Source: Neptunomonas qingdaonensis
Lineage (GTDB): Bacteria > Pseudomonadota > Gammaproteobacteria > Pseudomonadales > Balneatricaceae
Length of the DNA stretch: 64,000 nt
Assembly: GCF_900113275.1 (NCBI RefSeq)
Contig: NZ_FOOU01000016.1
Span: forward strand, 27,813 to 91,812
Reading direction: 5' to 3'
Positions within the stretch are counted from its first letter, which is position 1. Every line of letters begins with the position of its first letter. Below the pieces are notes generated by a model, which was not told the origin of the DNA, made no database searches, and was given only the letters and a program-made list of their open reading frames with translations. The translations under genes were made by a program, and so were the position numbers. This document shows positions 24,437 to 33,011 of this stretch, piece after piece.

Positions 24437-25415
24437 CGTCGCTTTGCCCTGGTTGCTGTTGCTGGCGCCTTTGCCTTGGTTGGTTCGCTGGCTAGTGCCC
24501 GCTGCCCAGCATTCAAAACAGAGTGCTTTACAGGTGCCTTTTATTGAAAGCATGGAGCAGGCGGTGGGTAGATCGACCAGCATCACTCAGCGGAGTAATT
24601 TTTGGATCACCTTGATCGCTTATCTGGCGTGGTGTCTTTTGCTGGTGGCTGCTGCACGGCCACAGTGGTTGGGTGAGCCCGTTGCGCAGCAACGTGAAGG
24701 GCGCGATATGATGCTCGCCATCGATCTGTCTGAAAGTATGTTAGAAGAGGATTTTGAATTAGGCGGGCGCTTGATCAACCGCCTGATCGCGACCAAGGTG
24801 GTGGCGGGTGATTTCATTGAGCGCCGCAAAGGTGATCGCATCGGTCTGATTCTGTTTGGTGAGCAAGCGTACCTGCAAGCGCCGCTGACACGTGACCGTA
24901 AAACGGTTAAGCAATTACTGGATGAAGCGCAGATAGGTCTGGCGGGAAAACGAACCGCCATTGGCGATGCGATTGGGTTGGCGGTGAAGCGCTTTAAAGA
25001 GATGGATAACGAGCAGCGGATACTGGTGTTGATCACTGATGGTACTAACACCGCAGGCTCGATTGAGCCGGATAAAGCCACTGAACTGGCGGCGGCCGAA
25101 GGCTTGAAAATTTATACCATCGGAATTGGCCGGGACCGGACTCAGCAGGGTCTGATCAGTCAGTTTTTTGGCGGCGGCACGTCCGAAATTGATGAAGCGA
25201 CTTTGCAGTACATTGCAGAAAATACCGGGGGGCGATATTTTCGGGCGCGTGATCTGGAGCAGTTATCTGAGATTTACTCATTGTTGAATGAGCTGGAACC
25301 TATCGGTCAGGATGATGATTTTTATCGTCCGGTAGTGTCGCTTTATCAATGGCCGTTACTCGGTGGGATTTTCTTACTGTGTCTCACTGGATTACTACAG
25401 CGGAGGCGCTCTTAA
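24429..25415 (+). CDS. batA: BatA-like von Willebrand A membrane protein
   Basis: A 328-residue protein with membrane segments near residues 5-20, 58-76 and 306-325, and a vWA domain (about 90-290) between them. The metal site is intact: AIDLSESM gives Asp-x-Ser-x-Ser. Bat proteins form an inner-membrane complex with the domain in the periplasm, linked to tolerance of oxygen or envelope stress in Bacteroides and Leptospira relatives. Function in gammaproteobacteria is less clear. Confidence 0.88.
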   Translation: MFDVALPWLLLLAPLPWLVRWLVPAAQHSKQSALQVPFIESMEQAVGRSTSITQRSNFWITLIAYLAWCLLLVAAARPQWLGEPVAQQREGRDMMLAIDLSESMLEEDFELGGRLINRLIATKVVAGDFIERRKGDRIGLILFGEQAYLQAPLTRDRKTVKQLLDEAQIGLAGKRTAIGDAIGLAVKRFKEMDNEQRILVLITDGTNTAGSIEPDKATELAAAEGLKIYTIGIGRDRTQQGLISQFFGGGTSEIDEATLQYIAENTGGRYFRARDLEQLSEIYSLLNELEPIGQDDDFYRPVVSLYQWPLLGGIFLLCLTGLLQRRRS

Positions 25416-25416
25416 A

Positions 25417-27321
25417 ATGTTAGCTGCATTTCATTTCCAGCAACCCCTCTGGCTGCTGCTGCTACCGGTTTTTGCCGTGCTGGGTTATCTCTGGCAACAC
25501 CAGAAAGGTCGCACTCAGGAATATTGGTCGCAAGTGTGTGATCCTGCCTTGTTGCCGCTGCTGTTAAAAGAAGGACAAACGGCATCAACAAAAAGAGCGC
25601 CGCTGTTGGCTATTGCGGTTGCGGCTGTGTTGCTTGCGGTTGCGGCTGCACAGCCGGTGTGGAAACAACAACCCGTGCCTGCCTTTAAACAAAGCGCGGC
25701 AGTGGTGATTGCATTGGATCTGTCAGCGTCGATGAATGCGACCGATATTAAACCGAGCCGACTTCAGCGGGCACACTTTAAAATTGAGGATCTGCTGGGC
25801 CGTTTGCCGGATAGTCAGGTTGCGCTGGTGGTGTACGCCGGTGATGCCTTTGTTGTCACACCTTTAACAGAAGACACCAGTACTATTTTGGCGCAGTTGC
25901 CAGTGATGCAACCTGAGATTATGCCTTCCCCTGGCAGCCGTGCTGATCGCGCGCTTAAACAAGCGAATGAGGTGCTGACACAGGCCGGCGTGCGAGGCGG
26001 TAGCGTTTTGCTCATCAGTGATGAAGTTGAACCTGCGCAGATAGCGGCAGAGGCGAGTCGTTTAGCGCAACAGGGAAGAACACTGTCGATTTTAGCCGTA
26101 GGGTCAGCGCAGGGCGCACCGATACCGACGCAGTTTGGACCCTTAAAAGATCGCCAGGGGCAGGTCATACTGGCGCGTACCAATATGTCTGAGATGCGTG
26201 AAGCGGCCGCACTAGGCGGCGGTAAGGCCGTGCAGCTGGTGGCGGATGACTCCGATTTAACCACCCTTATTGCCACATTCGCCAGTGGCAAGCGCGAAGA
26301 AGTAAAAGCCGCCACTGAGGTTGAACGCTGGATAGCGGAAGGTCCGTGGTTTGTGTTACTGGCGCTTCCGTTGCTGTTGCCGCTGTTTCGGCGCGGCATG
26401 TTGAACCAGGTGTTGCCTCTGATGTTACCTGTAATATGTCTGGGTGCCGTGTCTTTTACGCCGGATGCGCAAGCCGGGATATGGCAGGATTTATGGAAAA
26501 CGGCGGATCAGCAGGCCGCAGAAAAGTATCAGGCGGGTGATAAAGCGGCGGCTGCAGACACATTTGCAGACCCGCGCTGGAAGCAAGTTGCCGCGTATGA
26601 AGCGCAGAACTATGACGCGGCATTACAGAGTGTCGCGACCCCGGAAACCGCTGCCGATTGGTATAATCGCGGTAATATTCTGGCGCAACAGCAGAAGATT
26701 GATGAGGCGATTGCGGCGTTTGAGCAGGCACTGAAGCAACAACCTGATCATGAAAATGCTAAGGTAAATAAGAAACTGCTGGAAGATCTGAAAAAGCAGC
26801 AGGAACAGCAGCAAAAACAGGATCAACAGCAGCAAGATCAACAGCAGGGCGGCGAACCGCAACAGTCATCCTCTGATAAACAGGACAAGCAGGATCAGCA
26901 AGGGCAGCAAAGTGAGCCAACTGATCAGACTCAATCAGGCGAACAGGCATCAAATAATGAAAAAAACGCTTCGGCCGAAACGCCACCCCAAACCGACCCG
27001 GCAAAGAAAGATCTACAAGGTGAAACGGCCAATCAAACTGCAGAGCAAGCAGCGGATAGTACGAAAGAAAAGGATAAAGGTCAGAAACAAGCGGCAGATT
27101 ATCTTAAGCAACAGATGGATCAGGCTCGGTCACATGATGGCGAAGAGACGGCCAGTGTTGCTGCAGAGCAACCTGATCAGCCCATAGATGAATCTGAACA
27201 AGCGAGGCAGCAGCTCCTTAACCGAATAGTGGATGATCCGGCAGGCTTATGGCGTCGCAAATTTCTCTATCAGTATCGCCAACAGGCTGAGCAAAACTCG
27301 GGAGAGGAAAAAACATGGTAA
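25417..27321 (+). CDS. batB: BatB/BatC-like vWA and TPR fusion protein
   Basis: A 634-residue protein from ATG 25417, which has GGAGG ten bases upstream. Membrane segments lie near residues 8-25 and 60-78, a vWA domain at about 85-290 (LDLSASMNATD metal site), then two more membrane segments near 310-350. A TPR unit follows at about 415-450 (AADWYNRGNILAQQQKIDEA). The remainder, about 455-600, is a low-complexity tail of Gln, Lys, Asp and Ser. In Bacteroides BatB and BatC are separate; here they are one gene. The TPR and tail should be in the periplasm. The Gln-rich region is likely to vary between strains. Confidence 0.88.
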   Translation: MLAAFHFQQPLWLLLLPVFAVLGYLWQHQKGRTQEYWSQVCDPALLPLLLKEGQTASTKRAPLLAIAVAAVLLAVAAAQPVWKQQPVPAFKQSAAVVIALDLSASMNATDIKPSRLQRAHFKIEDLLGRLPDSQVALVVYAGDAFVVTPLTEDTSTILAQLPVMQPEIMPSPGSRADRALKQANEVLTQAGVRGGSVLLISDEVEPAQIAAEASRLAQQGRTLSILAVGSAQGAPIPTQFGPLKDRQGQVILARTNMSEMREAAALGGGKAVQLVADDSDLTTLIATFASGKREEVKAATEVERWIAEGPWFVLLALPLLLPLFRRGMLNQVLPLMLPVICLGAVSFTPDAQAGIWQDLWKTADQQAAEKYQAGDKAAAADTFADPRWKQVAAYEAQNYDAALQSVATPETAADWYNRGNILAQQQKIDEAIAAFEQALKQQPDHENAKVNKKLLEDLKKQQEQQQKQDQQQQDQQQGGEPQQSSSDKQDKQDQQGQQSEPTDQTQSGEQASNNEKNASAETPPQTDPAKKDLQGETANQTAEQAADSTKEKDKGQKQAADYLKQQMDQARSHDGEETASVAAEQPDQPIDESEQARQQLLNRIVDDPAGLWRRKFLYQYRQQAEQNSGEEKTW

Positions 27322-29177
27322 GCAGAACACGAGCATGCTTATTCGTTATGCTTTTGTGTGCCAGTCTTAATCTTCAGGCAGCCATTAAAAGCAGTATTAA
27401 TCATAGTCTGATTGAACAGGGCGACAGCATTCGCCTGAGTATTGATCTGGAAAATGTCGATGGCGATAAGATTGATTTAACGCCGCTGGAAGTGGATTTT
27501 GAAGTGCTCGGCCGAAGCCAGCAGTCCAGCACGATCATTCGAAATGGCCAGCTCAACAGTTCGACAACGCTGGTGCTGACACTGTTACCCAAACGGGCCG
27601 GAGATCTGCAGATACCGCCGATCAGCATTGATGGAGAACAGACCGAATCGCATGCGCTGCGGGTGTCAAAAGTCACTCAGCCCACAGCAGTAGAGGGTGG
27701 CATCGAGATGTTATCAACGCTCTCCAGCCAGCAACCAAAAGTGCAGCAGCCATTAGTTTATCAAACCAGTTTATTGCTGGGGCGGCAGATATTTAACGCC
27801 ACCTTACAAGGCCCTGAAATCACAGCAGGACAGGCATTGATTGAACCCTTGGGTGATCAGCGACAGTATCAGCAAACATTAAACGGCCGTCAGATTAGCG
27901 TCGTTGAACAGGCCTGGCTGATTACACCGCAACAGAGTGGGTCGTTGACTATCAGCCCTGCAAGACTCATCGGGCAGATCCAAACGGGCCGGCAGAGCCG
28001 CAGTCCTTTTAGTGGTGGTTTCTCCGGTTTTTCTGATCCTGGTGAGATGCGCCGCATTCAGATAGCGGCTCAAGGCTATCAGTTGGAGGTTGAGCCGATA
28101 CCCGCCAGTTTTACTGGTAATACCTGGCTTCCTGCAGAAAACCTAACCTTGACGGATAGCTGGAGCAGTGATCAGTTCATGGTGGGTGAGCCCATAACCC
28201 GGACAATAACGCTGCATGCCGAAGGCGTCAGTCGCCATCAGATAGCAGAACTCGCTTTGCCGGATATTGATGGCATTAAGCAGTATGCATCTACCCCTGA
28301 TGTTAGCCAGAAGTATGAAAACGACTTGTTGTCCTCGACGCTGACGTTGGAAGTGACCTTGATACCCGAACGTGCAGGTCAGCTGATATTGCCCGAGTTA
28401 CGCATTCCCTGGTGGGATGTGAAGAGCAACAGCGAACAAACAGCCATACTTGCCGCGCGAAGCATACCGGTGGCGGCGGCGAAAAATGTACAGCGGCAGC
28501 CTGACCCTGCTACAGCATCTACAACAGCGAAGCCTCAGGATCCAATAGGCAATTCGCGAACAGATCCTGTTTTGCACAACCCAGCGCCAAGCTCTGCGAC
28601 ACAAACACAAACACAAACACAAACACATACACAGTCAACGCCAACGAATTCAGTGGCTGCGGTTCCTGCCCAAGCTTCGTCAGTGGCTACAAATGATCAA
28701 TCGATCAGCATAGGATGGATTGCGTTCTTCGGGGCGCTGGTGGGCAGTCTGGCAACATTAATGATCGTCTGGCTACTACAAAGGCGCGCTCGTCAGCAGC
28801 CGGTAAACTCTGATGCCGAGTCGCCATTGAACCCGCCCCGGTCGCTCTCTTCTTTGAAAGAAGCGTGCCACAGTCATAATGCCGCTGCAGCACGATTGGC
28901 GCTGATTGAGTGGGGGCAGCAGTTTTGGCCAGAGTGTAGTAATTTGAACCAGCTCTCTTTGAGAGTCAGCCCAGAGCTGCGAGAGGCGATTGCAGAGCTG
29001 CACAAGCACAGTTATAGCCAGAAGAGTTATAGCCAGAAGAGTTACAGCCAGAAAACCGATCAGGCTGAGCAGCGTTGGCAGGGCGATGCTTTGTGGAACG
29101 CCGTGCAGGCGTTTAAGGGTAAAGAGGCTGCAAATAAGCAGCCCGAGGATAAATTAGCGCCGCTGTTTTTGTCTTAA
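27315..29177 (+). CDS. batD: BatD-like protein
   Basis: A 620-residue exported protein: signal peptide of about 23 residues (ending NLQAA), several beta-rich domains that fit BatD (about 24-400), a Pro/Thr/Gln linker, a membrane segment near residues 457-478 (IGWIAFFGALVGSLATLMIV), and a cytoplasmic helical end. The linker contains a run of six Thr-Gln-type dipeptides, and the C-terminus has three copies of SYSQK, both from in-frame short DNA repeats. It overlaps the previous gene by seven bases and ends the operon, facing cadR. No terminator is obvious in the 26-base gap. Confidence 0.86.
   Translation: MVSRTRACLFVMLLCASLNLQAAIKSSINHSLIEQGDSIRLSIDLENVDGDKIDLTPLEVDFEVLGRSQQSSTIIRNGQLNSSTTLVLTLLPKRAGDLQIPPISIDGEQTESHALRVSKVTQPTAVEGGIEMLSTLSSQQPKVQQPLVYQTSLLLGRQIFNATLQGPEITAGQALIEPLGDQRQYQQTLNGRQISVVEQAWLITPQQSGSLTISPARLIGQIQTGRQSRSPFSGGFSGFSDPGEMRRIQIAAQGYQLEVEPIPASFTGNTWLPAENLTLTDSWSSDQFMVGEPITRTITLHAEGVSRHQIAELALPDIDGIKQYASTPDVSQKYENDLLSSTLTLEVTLIPERAGQLILPELRIPWWDVKSNSEQTAILAARSIPVAAAKNVQRQPDPATASTTAKPQDPIGNSRTDPVLHNPAPSSATQTQTQTQTHTQSTPTNSVAAVPAQASSVATNDQSISIGWIAFFGALVGSLATLMIVWLLQRRARQQPVNSDAESPLNPPRSLSSLKEACHSHNAAAARLALIEWGQQFWPECSNLNQLSLRVSPELREAIAELHKHSYSQKSYSQKSYSQKTDQAEQRWQGDALWNAVQAFKGKEAANKQPEDKLAPLFLS
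28599..28634 (+). repeat. Six 6-bp tandem units inside batD
   Basis: Four perfect ACACAA units are followed by ACACAT and ACACAG, all in frame from codon 429, encoding alternating Thr and Gln or His. A gain or loss of units would change length without shifting frame. Confidence 0.9.
29010..29054 (+). repeat. Three 15-bp tandem units inside batD
   Basis: AGTTATAGCCAGAAG occurs twice exactly and once as AGTTACAGCCAGAAA, in frame from codon 566, giving SYSQK three times. Near identity of the first two copies suggests recent duplication. Confidence 0.92.
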
Positions 29178-29203
29178 GCAGAAGGTAAAAACAGCAAAAT
29201 AGA

Positions 29204-29674
29204 TTATTTGTGTTGTCCGCCACGGCATTGGCTGCCGGGCACGTGGCTATGTACTACAGCGGGTTCTGTTAACTCCTCAGTAGGATGATCCAACTCGCGC
29301 AGAATACCACAATCGCGGGTGGTATGGGCTGCCCGGCACTGGCCGCGTAGCTCAATCAGTTGTGTTTCCAGTATTTGCAGCTCGGCGATTCTGGCTTGTA
29401 CATGATGTATATGTTCATCAATTAATTCATTAATCGTTTCACAACTGGCATTCGGTTGAACGCGGGCCTGTAGCAGCACCTGAATTTCTTCATGCGTCAT
29501 CGCCAGTGTGCGGCAGCGACGGATGAAAATTAGCCGCTCCAAGTGGCTATGATCGTAGCGGCGGTAGTTGTTGGCCGGGTCACGCAGGGCCGGATGCAGC
29601 AATCCTTCTTTTTCATAGTAACGGATGGTTTCTACGGTGAAGCCAACCTGTTTTGCTAATTCACCAATTTTCAT
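29204..29674 (-). CDS. cadR: Cd(II)/Pb(II)-responsive MerR-family regulator CadR
   Basis: Metal-sensing activator of 156 residues. The N-terminal winged helix is typical (MKIGELAKQVGFTVETIRYY), followed by the RDPANNYRRY and a long dimer helix. The metal-binding Cys of the CadR/PbrR group are present: NASCETIN near residue 77, LRGQCRAAH near 112 and RDCGI near 121. The His- and Cys-bearing C-terminal tail (HSHVPGSQCRGGQHK) could bind a second metal, as in Pseudomonas CadR. It is divergent from cadA across a MerR-type promoter. Confidence 0.92.
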   Translation of the reverse strand: MKIGELAKQVGFTVETIRYYEKEGLLHPALRDPANNYRRYDHSHLERLIFIRRCRTLAMTHEEIQVLLQARVQPNASCETINELIDEHIHHVQARIAELQILETQLIELRGQCRAAHTTRDCGILRELDHPTEELTEPAVVHSHVPGSQCRGGQHK

Positions 29675-29726
29675 CGTTTGCTCCAGGATCGTTCTGCTTT
29701 CTTCCTAGTTTATTCACTTTTGAGCC

Positions 29727-29757
29727 TTGACCCTAAAGCAGCTTCAGGGTGTTTAAT
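29727..29757 (+). promoter_or_regulatory. MerR-type promoter/operator for cadA
   Basis: -35 TTGACC at 29727-29732 and -10 TTTAAT at 29752-29757 are separated by 19 bp, the over-long spacer typical of MerR-activated promoters. Between them lies the dyad ACCCTAAAGC / GCTTCAGGGT, the expected CadR site. It sits between cadR and cadA. Confidence 0.8.
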
Positions 29758-29789
29758 GCTAAGCATACGACAGAATGAGGTTAATCACT

Positions 29790-32141
29790 ATGCGCGATTC
29801 GATAAGCAGTTGTTGTGGGTCAGTAGCCGATAATAACCCTCAGGAGAAAGAGCAGGGTCATGTCAACAATCACACAGATGATAACCGTGTGACGTCGTGC
29901 TGTGCTGCTGAGCCTGCTATTGCCAGCCCGCTATCCGGGTCGCAGAGAGTGGATAGTGGATTTCGTACCCCTATTCGTATTATGCAGATGGATTGTCCGA
30001 CTGAAGAGGCGCTGATTCGCAAAAAATTGGGCACTATGCCGGATGTCATCAGTTTGGAGTTTAATCTGATGCAACGGGTGCTCATGGTTGAGCATACAGA
30101 GGATGCGCTGGAAGCGGTGTTAGCAGGGATTCGTTCGCTCGGATTTGAACCGGAAGTGTCCGGCGCACAGGGGGAGTTGCCGCCAAAGACCGAGCCGAAA
30201 AAATCATGGTGGCCATTGGGGCTTGCCGCTGTGGCGGCGCTTATGGCTGAGGTGGTTGGTTGGTTAGAGCCGATTAATGGACTCTCGGGTTGGCTGTCTG
30301 GTGAGCTATCTAATAATGGTTTAGCCGCTGTGCTGGCGTTAATTGCGGTCGGGCTTAGTGGACTGACGACCTATAAAAAAGGTTGGGTGGCGGTTCGTCA
30401 CGGTGATCTGAATATCAATGCGTTGATGAGTATTGCGGTGACGGGGGCCTTGATATTAGGACAGTGGCCAGAGGCGGCGATGGTGATGGTGCTGTTTACG
30501 CTGGCAGAACTGATTGAGGCGAAATCGCTGGATCGGGCGCGTAATGCGATTGCCGGCTTAATGAATTTGGCACCGGAAAAAGCAACGGTACAACAATCTG
30601 ATGGTAGCTGGCTGGAAGTCGCGGCAGCCACTGTGGCCGTTGGCAGTCGGGTCAGGGTTAAACCAGGAGAACGCATTGCTCTTGATGGAGAGATAGTGCG
30701 GGGCCGCTCAACCTTGAATCAGGCGCCAATTACTGGCGAAAGTTTACCTGTGGATAAGGCGGAGGGCGATCAGGTATATGCGGGTACGATCAATGAATCG
30801 GGTTCATTTGAGTATAAGGTGAGTGCCGCGGCGGATGATTCCGCACTGGCGCGCATTATTCATGCAGTAGAAGAAGCGCAGGGTGCGAAAGCGCCTACAC
30901 AACGTTTTGTCGATCAATTTGCGCGCCTCTATACACCGATTGTTTTTTTTATTGCGTTAGCCGTGGCCGTTGTGCCTCCGTTATTGATGGGTGGTGACTG
31001 GTTTGACTGGGTTTATAAAGCACTGGTGCTGTTGGTAATCGCCTGCCCGTGTGCGCTGGTGATCTCTACCCCTGTGACAATTGTCAGTGGTTTGGCGGCG
31101 GCTGCCCGGCGCGGCATTCTGATTAAAGGTGGGGTTTATCTGGAAGAGGGGCACAAGCTCTCATGGTTGGCGCTGGATAAGACCGGCACGCTTACTCACG
31201 GTAAACCTGTGTTAACCGAGTTTGAGGTCTTAATTGATCCGCGGGCGGCGCAAACGGCTGGGCATACAATTGAGGGGTGCTATCAGTTGGCTGCGAGTCT
31301 TGCCATGCGATCAGATCATCCTGTTTCGCAGGCGATTGCGAAAGCGGAGGCGGCTAATTTTGTTAATGTGAGCACTGCACAGAAGAGTCCAGGGGCATCT
31401 TTGAATGTAGATAGCTTTGAAGCGATTCCTGGACGGGGTGTGAAAGGGCGCATCAAAGGGCGGTCTTACTCTCTGGGTAATCATCGCCTGATAGAAGAGT
31501 CAGGGCTTTGCTCCAGTGCGCTTGAAGCACGTTTAGGTCAACTTGAACGAGAAGGGAAAAGCGTAGTGATGCTGGTGGATGATCAGCAAGTATTGGCTCT
31601 GTTTGCGGTTGCTGATACGGTAAAAGCGACCAGCCGCGAAGCGGTTGCTGAGCTGCATCAACTAGGTATAAAAACGATTATGTTGACGGGGGATAATCAG
31701 CACACGGCAACAGCGATTGCTCAACAAGTCGGTATCGATGAAGCACGGGGTAATCAACTTCCCGAAGATAAACTGGCGGCGATTACCGCCTTGGAAAAAG
31801 ACGCGACTGTTGGCATGGTCGGTGATGGCATTAATGATGCCCCTGCACTGGCCCGCGCACAGATAGGCTTTGCGATGGGGGCGATGGGTTCAGATACTGC
31901 GATTGAAACCGCCGATGTTGCTTTGATGGATGATGATCTGCGTAAAGTGCCTGCTTTTGTGCGTTTATCACGGCAAACCCGTCGCATTTTGATTCAGAAC
32001 ATTGCACTGGCGCTGGGTATAAAAGCGGTCTTTCTGGTGCTGACAGTCATGGGATTAGGCACCATGTGGATGGCTGTTTTTGCTGATATGGGGGCGAGCT
32101 TGCTGGTGGTTGGCAATGGCTTGCGTTTACTGAGGAAATAA
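29790..32141 (+). CDS. cadA: Zn/Cd/Pb-exporting P1B-type ATPase CadA
   Basis: Metal-exporting P-type ATPase, 783 residues from ATG 29790, which has GAGG nine bases upstream (ATG 29775 in the same frame is less well placed). The N-terminus has Cys pairs SCCGS and SCCAAE, then a metal-binding-like domain whose usual CxxC is replaced by QMDCPTEEALIRKK, as in CadA proteins. Membrane segments carry the ion-binding CPC (IACPCALVIS near residue 418). The phosphorylation loop DKTGTLT is near 463 and the hinge GDGINDAPALA near 680. CPC plus divergent CadR point to Cd(II), Pb(II) and Zn(II) as substrates rather than Cu. Confidence 0.93.
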   Translation: MRDSISSCCGSVADNNPQEKEQGHVNNHTDDNRVTSCCAAEPAIASPLSGSQRVDSGFRTPIRIMQMDCPTEEALIRKKLGTMPDVISLEFNLMQRVLMVEHTEDALEAVLAGIRSLGFEPEVSGAQGELPPKTEPKKSWWPLGLAAVAALMAEVVGWLEPINGLSGWLSGELSNNGLAAVLALIAVGLSGLTTYKKGWVAVRHGDLNINALMSIAVTGALILGQWPEAAMVMVLFTLAELIEAKSLDRARNAIAGLMNLAPEKATVQQSDGSWLEVAAATVAVGSRVRVKPGERIALDGEIVRGRSTLNQAPITGESLPVDKAEGDQVYAGTINESGSFEYKVSAAADDSALARIIHAVEEAQGAKAPTQRFVDQFARLYTPIVFFIALAVAVVPPLLMGGDWFDWVYKALVLLVIACPCALVISTPVTIVSGLAAAARRGILIKGGVYLEEGHKLSWLALDKTGTLTHGKPVLTEFEVLIDPRAAQTAGHTIEGCYQLAASLAMRSDHPVSQAIAKAEAANFVNVSTAQKSPGASLNVDSFEAIPGRGVKGRIKGRSYSLGNHRLIEESGLCSSALEARLGQLEREGKSVVMLVDDQQVLALFAVADTVKATSREAVAELHQLGIKTIMLTGDNQHTATAIAQQVGIDEARGNQLPEDKLAAITALEKDATVGMVGDGINDAPALARAQIGFAMGAMGSDTAIETADVALMDDDLRKVPAFVRLSRQTRRILIQNIALALGIKAVFLVLTVMGLGTMWMAVFADMGASLLVVGNGLRLLRK

Positions 32142-32167
32142 TCGGTTTTTGTGGAAACAGAGAGCTA

Positions 32168-32188
32168 CCCTCACGACAACAGTGAGGG
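32168..32188. terminator. Hairpin between convergent cadA and phbB
   Basis: CCCTCAC / GTGAGGG with a seven-base loop, 7 bp perfect, lies in the gap where cadA and phbB converge. Neither side has a T-run, so it may be a poor intrinsic terminator or an RNA 3' end protector. Confidence 0.4.
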
Positions 32189-32198
32189 CGCTTCAGGC

Positions 32199-32942
32199 CT
32201 ACGCCATGTACTGGCCGCCATTCACCGAGACATTACTGCCGGTAATAAATCCGGCCTCATCTGCTGTCAGAAACACCACCGCACGAGCGATCTCTTCCGG
32301 CTGTCCGAGTCGGCCCACAGGAATCCCCGCAACGATACTGTTTAAGACGTTTTCCGGGACCTTGCGGACCATCGGCGTATCAATATAGCCGGGGGATATG
32401 GAATTAACAGTAACGCCTTTTTTTGCGCCTTCCTGAGCAATCGCTTTGGTGAATCCATATATGCCTGCTTTGGCGGCAGAGTAGTTTGCCTGGCCGAACT
32501 GACCTTTTTGACCGTTTAAAGAGGAAATGTTCACGATTCGCCCCCAGCCGCGACTACACATCGCTTCAAATATTGGTTGGCTCATATTAAACATTGAGTT
32601 CAGGTTGGTTTGAATCACCGCCTGCCATTGATCAGGCTGCATCTTTTTCAACGGAGCGTCGCGTGTGATACCGGCGTTATTCACCAGAATGTCGACGCTG
32701 CCTTCACTGCTTTCGACTTCCTCAAGCATGCGTTTGCAGGCGTCATAATCTGATACATCCACCGCTTTAATAATGATATCGAAACCCTGCTGTTTCATCT
32801 TTTCCTGCCAGCTGGTTGCGGCAGCATCGTGGCCCGGTACGTAAGTGCCAATGACTTTGCGGCCTTGTCCGATCAGGGCTTTACACATGGATTCGCCTAA
32901 GCCGCCGTTAGCACCGGTTACAATTGCGATTCGTTGAGTCAT
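32199..32942 (-). CDS. phbB: Acetoacetyl-CoA reductase (PhbB/PhaB)
   Basis: NADPH-dependent reductase making (R)-3-hydroxybutyryl-CoA, the monomer of polyhydroxybutyrate. The 247-residue short-chain dehydrogenase has TGANGGLGESM as cofactor loop, NNAGITRD, the catalytic Ser in NISSLNGQKGQFGQ and YSAAKAG with Tyr-x-x-x-Lys. The SSLNGQKGQFGQTNY-type segment is characteristic of PhbB. The polymerase PhaC and thiolase PhaA are not in this window. Two 18-bp direct repeats stand just upstream of the start. Confidence 0.92.
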   Translation of the reverse strand: MTQRIAIVTGANGGLGESMCKALIGQGRKVIGTYVPGHDAAATSWQEKMKQQGFDIIIKAVDVSDYDACKRMLEEVESSEGSVDILVNNAGITRDAPLKKMQPDQWQAVIQTNLNSMFNMSQPIFEAMCSRGWGRIVNISSLNGQKGQFGQANYSAAKAGIYGFTKAIAQEGAKKGVTVNSISPGYIDTPMVRKVPENVLNSIVAGIPVGRLGQPEEIARAVVFLTADEAGFITGSNVSVNGGQYMA

Positions 32943-32961
32943 TTTATTATTCCTTTTTATT

Positions 32962-33000
32962 TGAAATACCGTACGAGTTATCTGAAATCCCGTACGTGTT
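32962..33000. repeat. Two 18-bp direct repeats upstream of phbB
   Basis: TGAAATACCGTACGAGTT (32962-32979) and TGAAATCCCGTACGTGTT (32983-33000) differ at two positions and repeat with a 21-bp period, two helical turns. Each contains the palindromic core CGTACG. They fill the gap between the phbB start and the end of the malonyl-CoA decarboxylase gene, so they are probably regulator sites for phbB. Confidence 0.7.
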
Positions 33001-33011
33001 GTTTGCTGATA

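Noticed and set aside
25815..26399. 194-residue antisense frame inside the BatB gene
   Set aside because: Complement of the vWA domain; no signal, no start context, no family match.
26810..26900. CAG/CAA-rich stretch in the BatB gene considered as a satellite array
   Set aside because: Irregular low-complexity coding sequence for a Gln/Asp-rich tail; no fixed repeat period.
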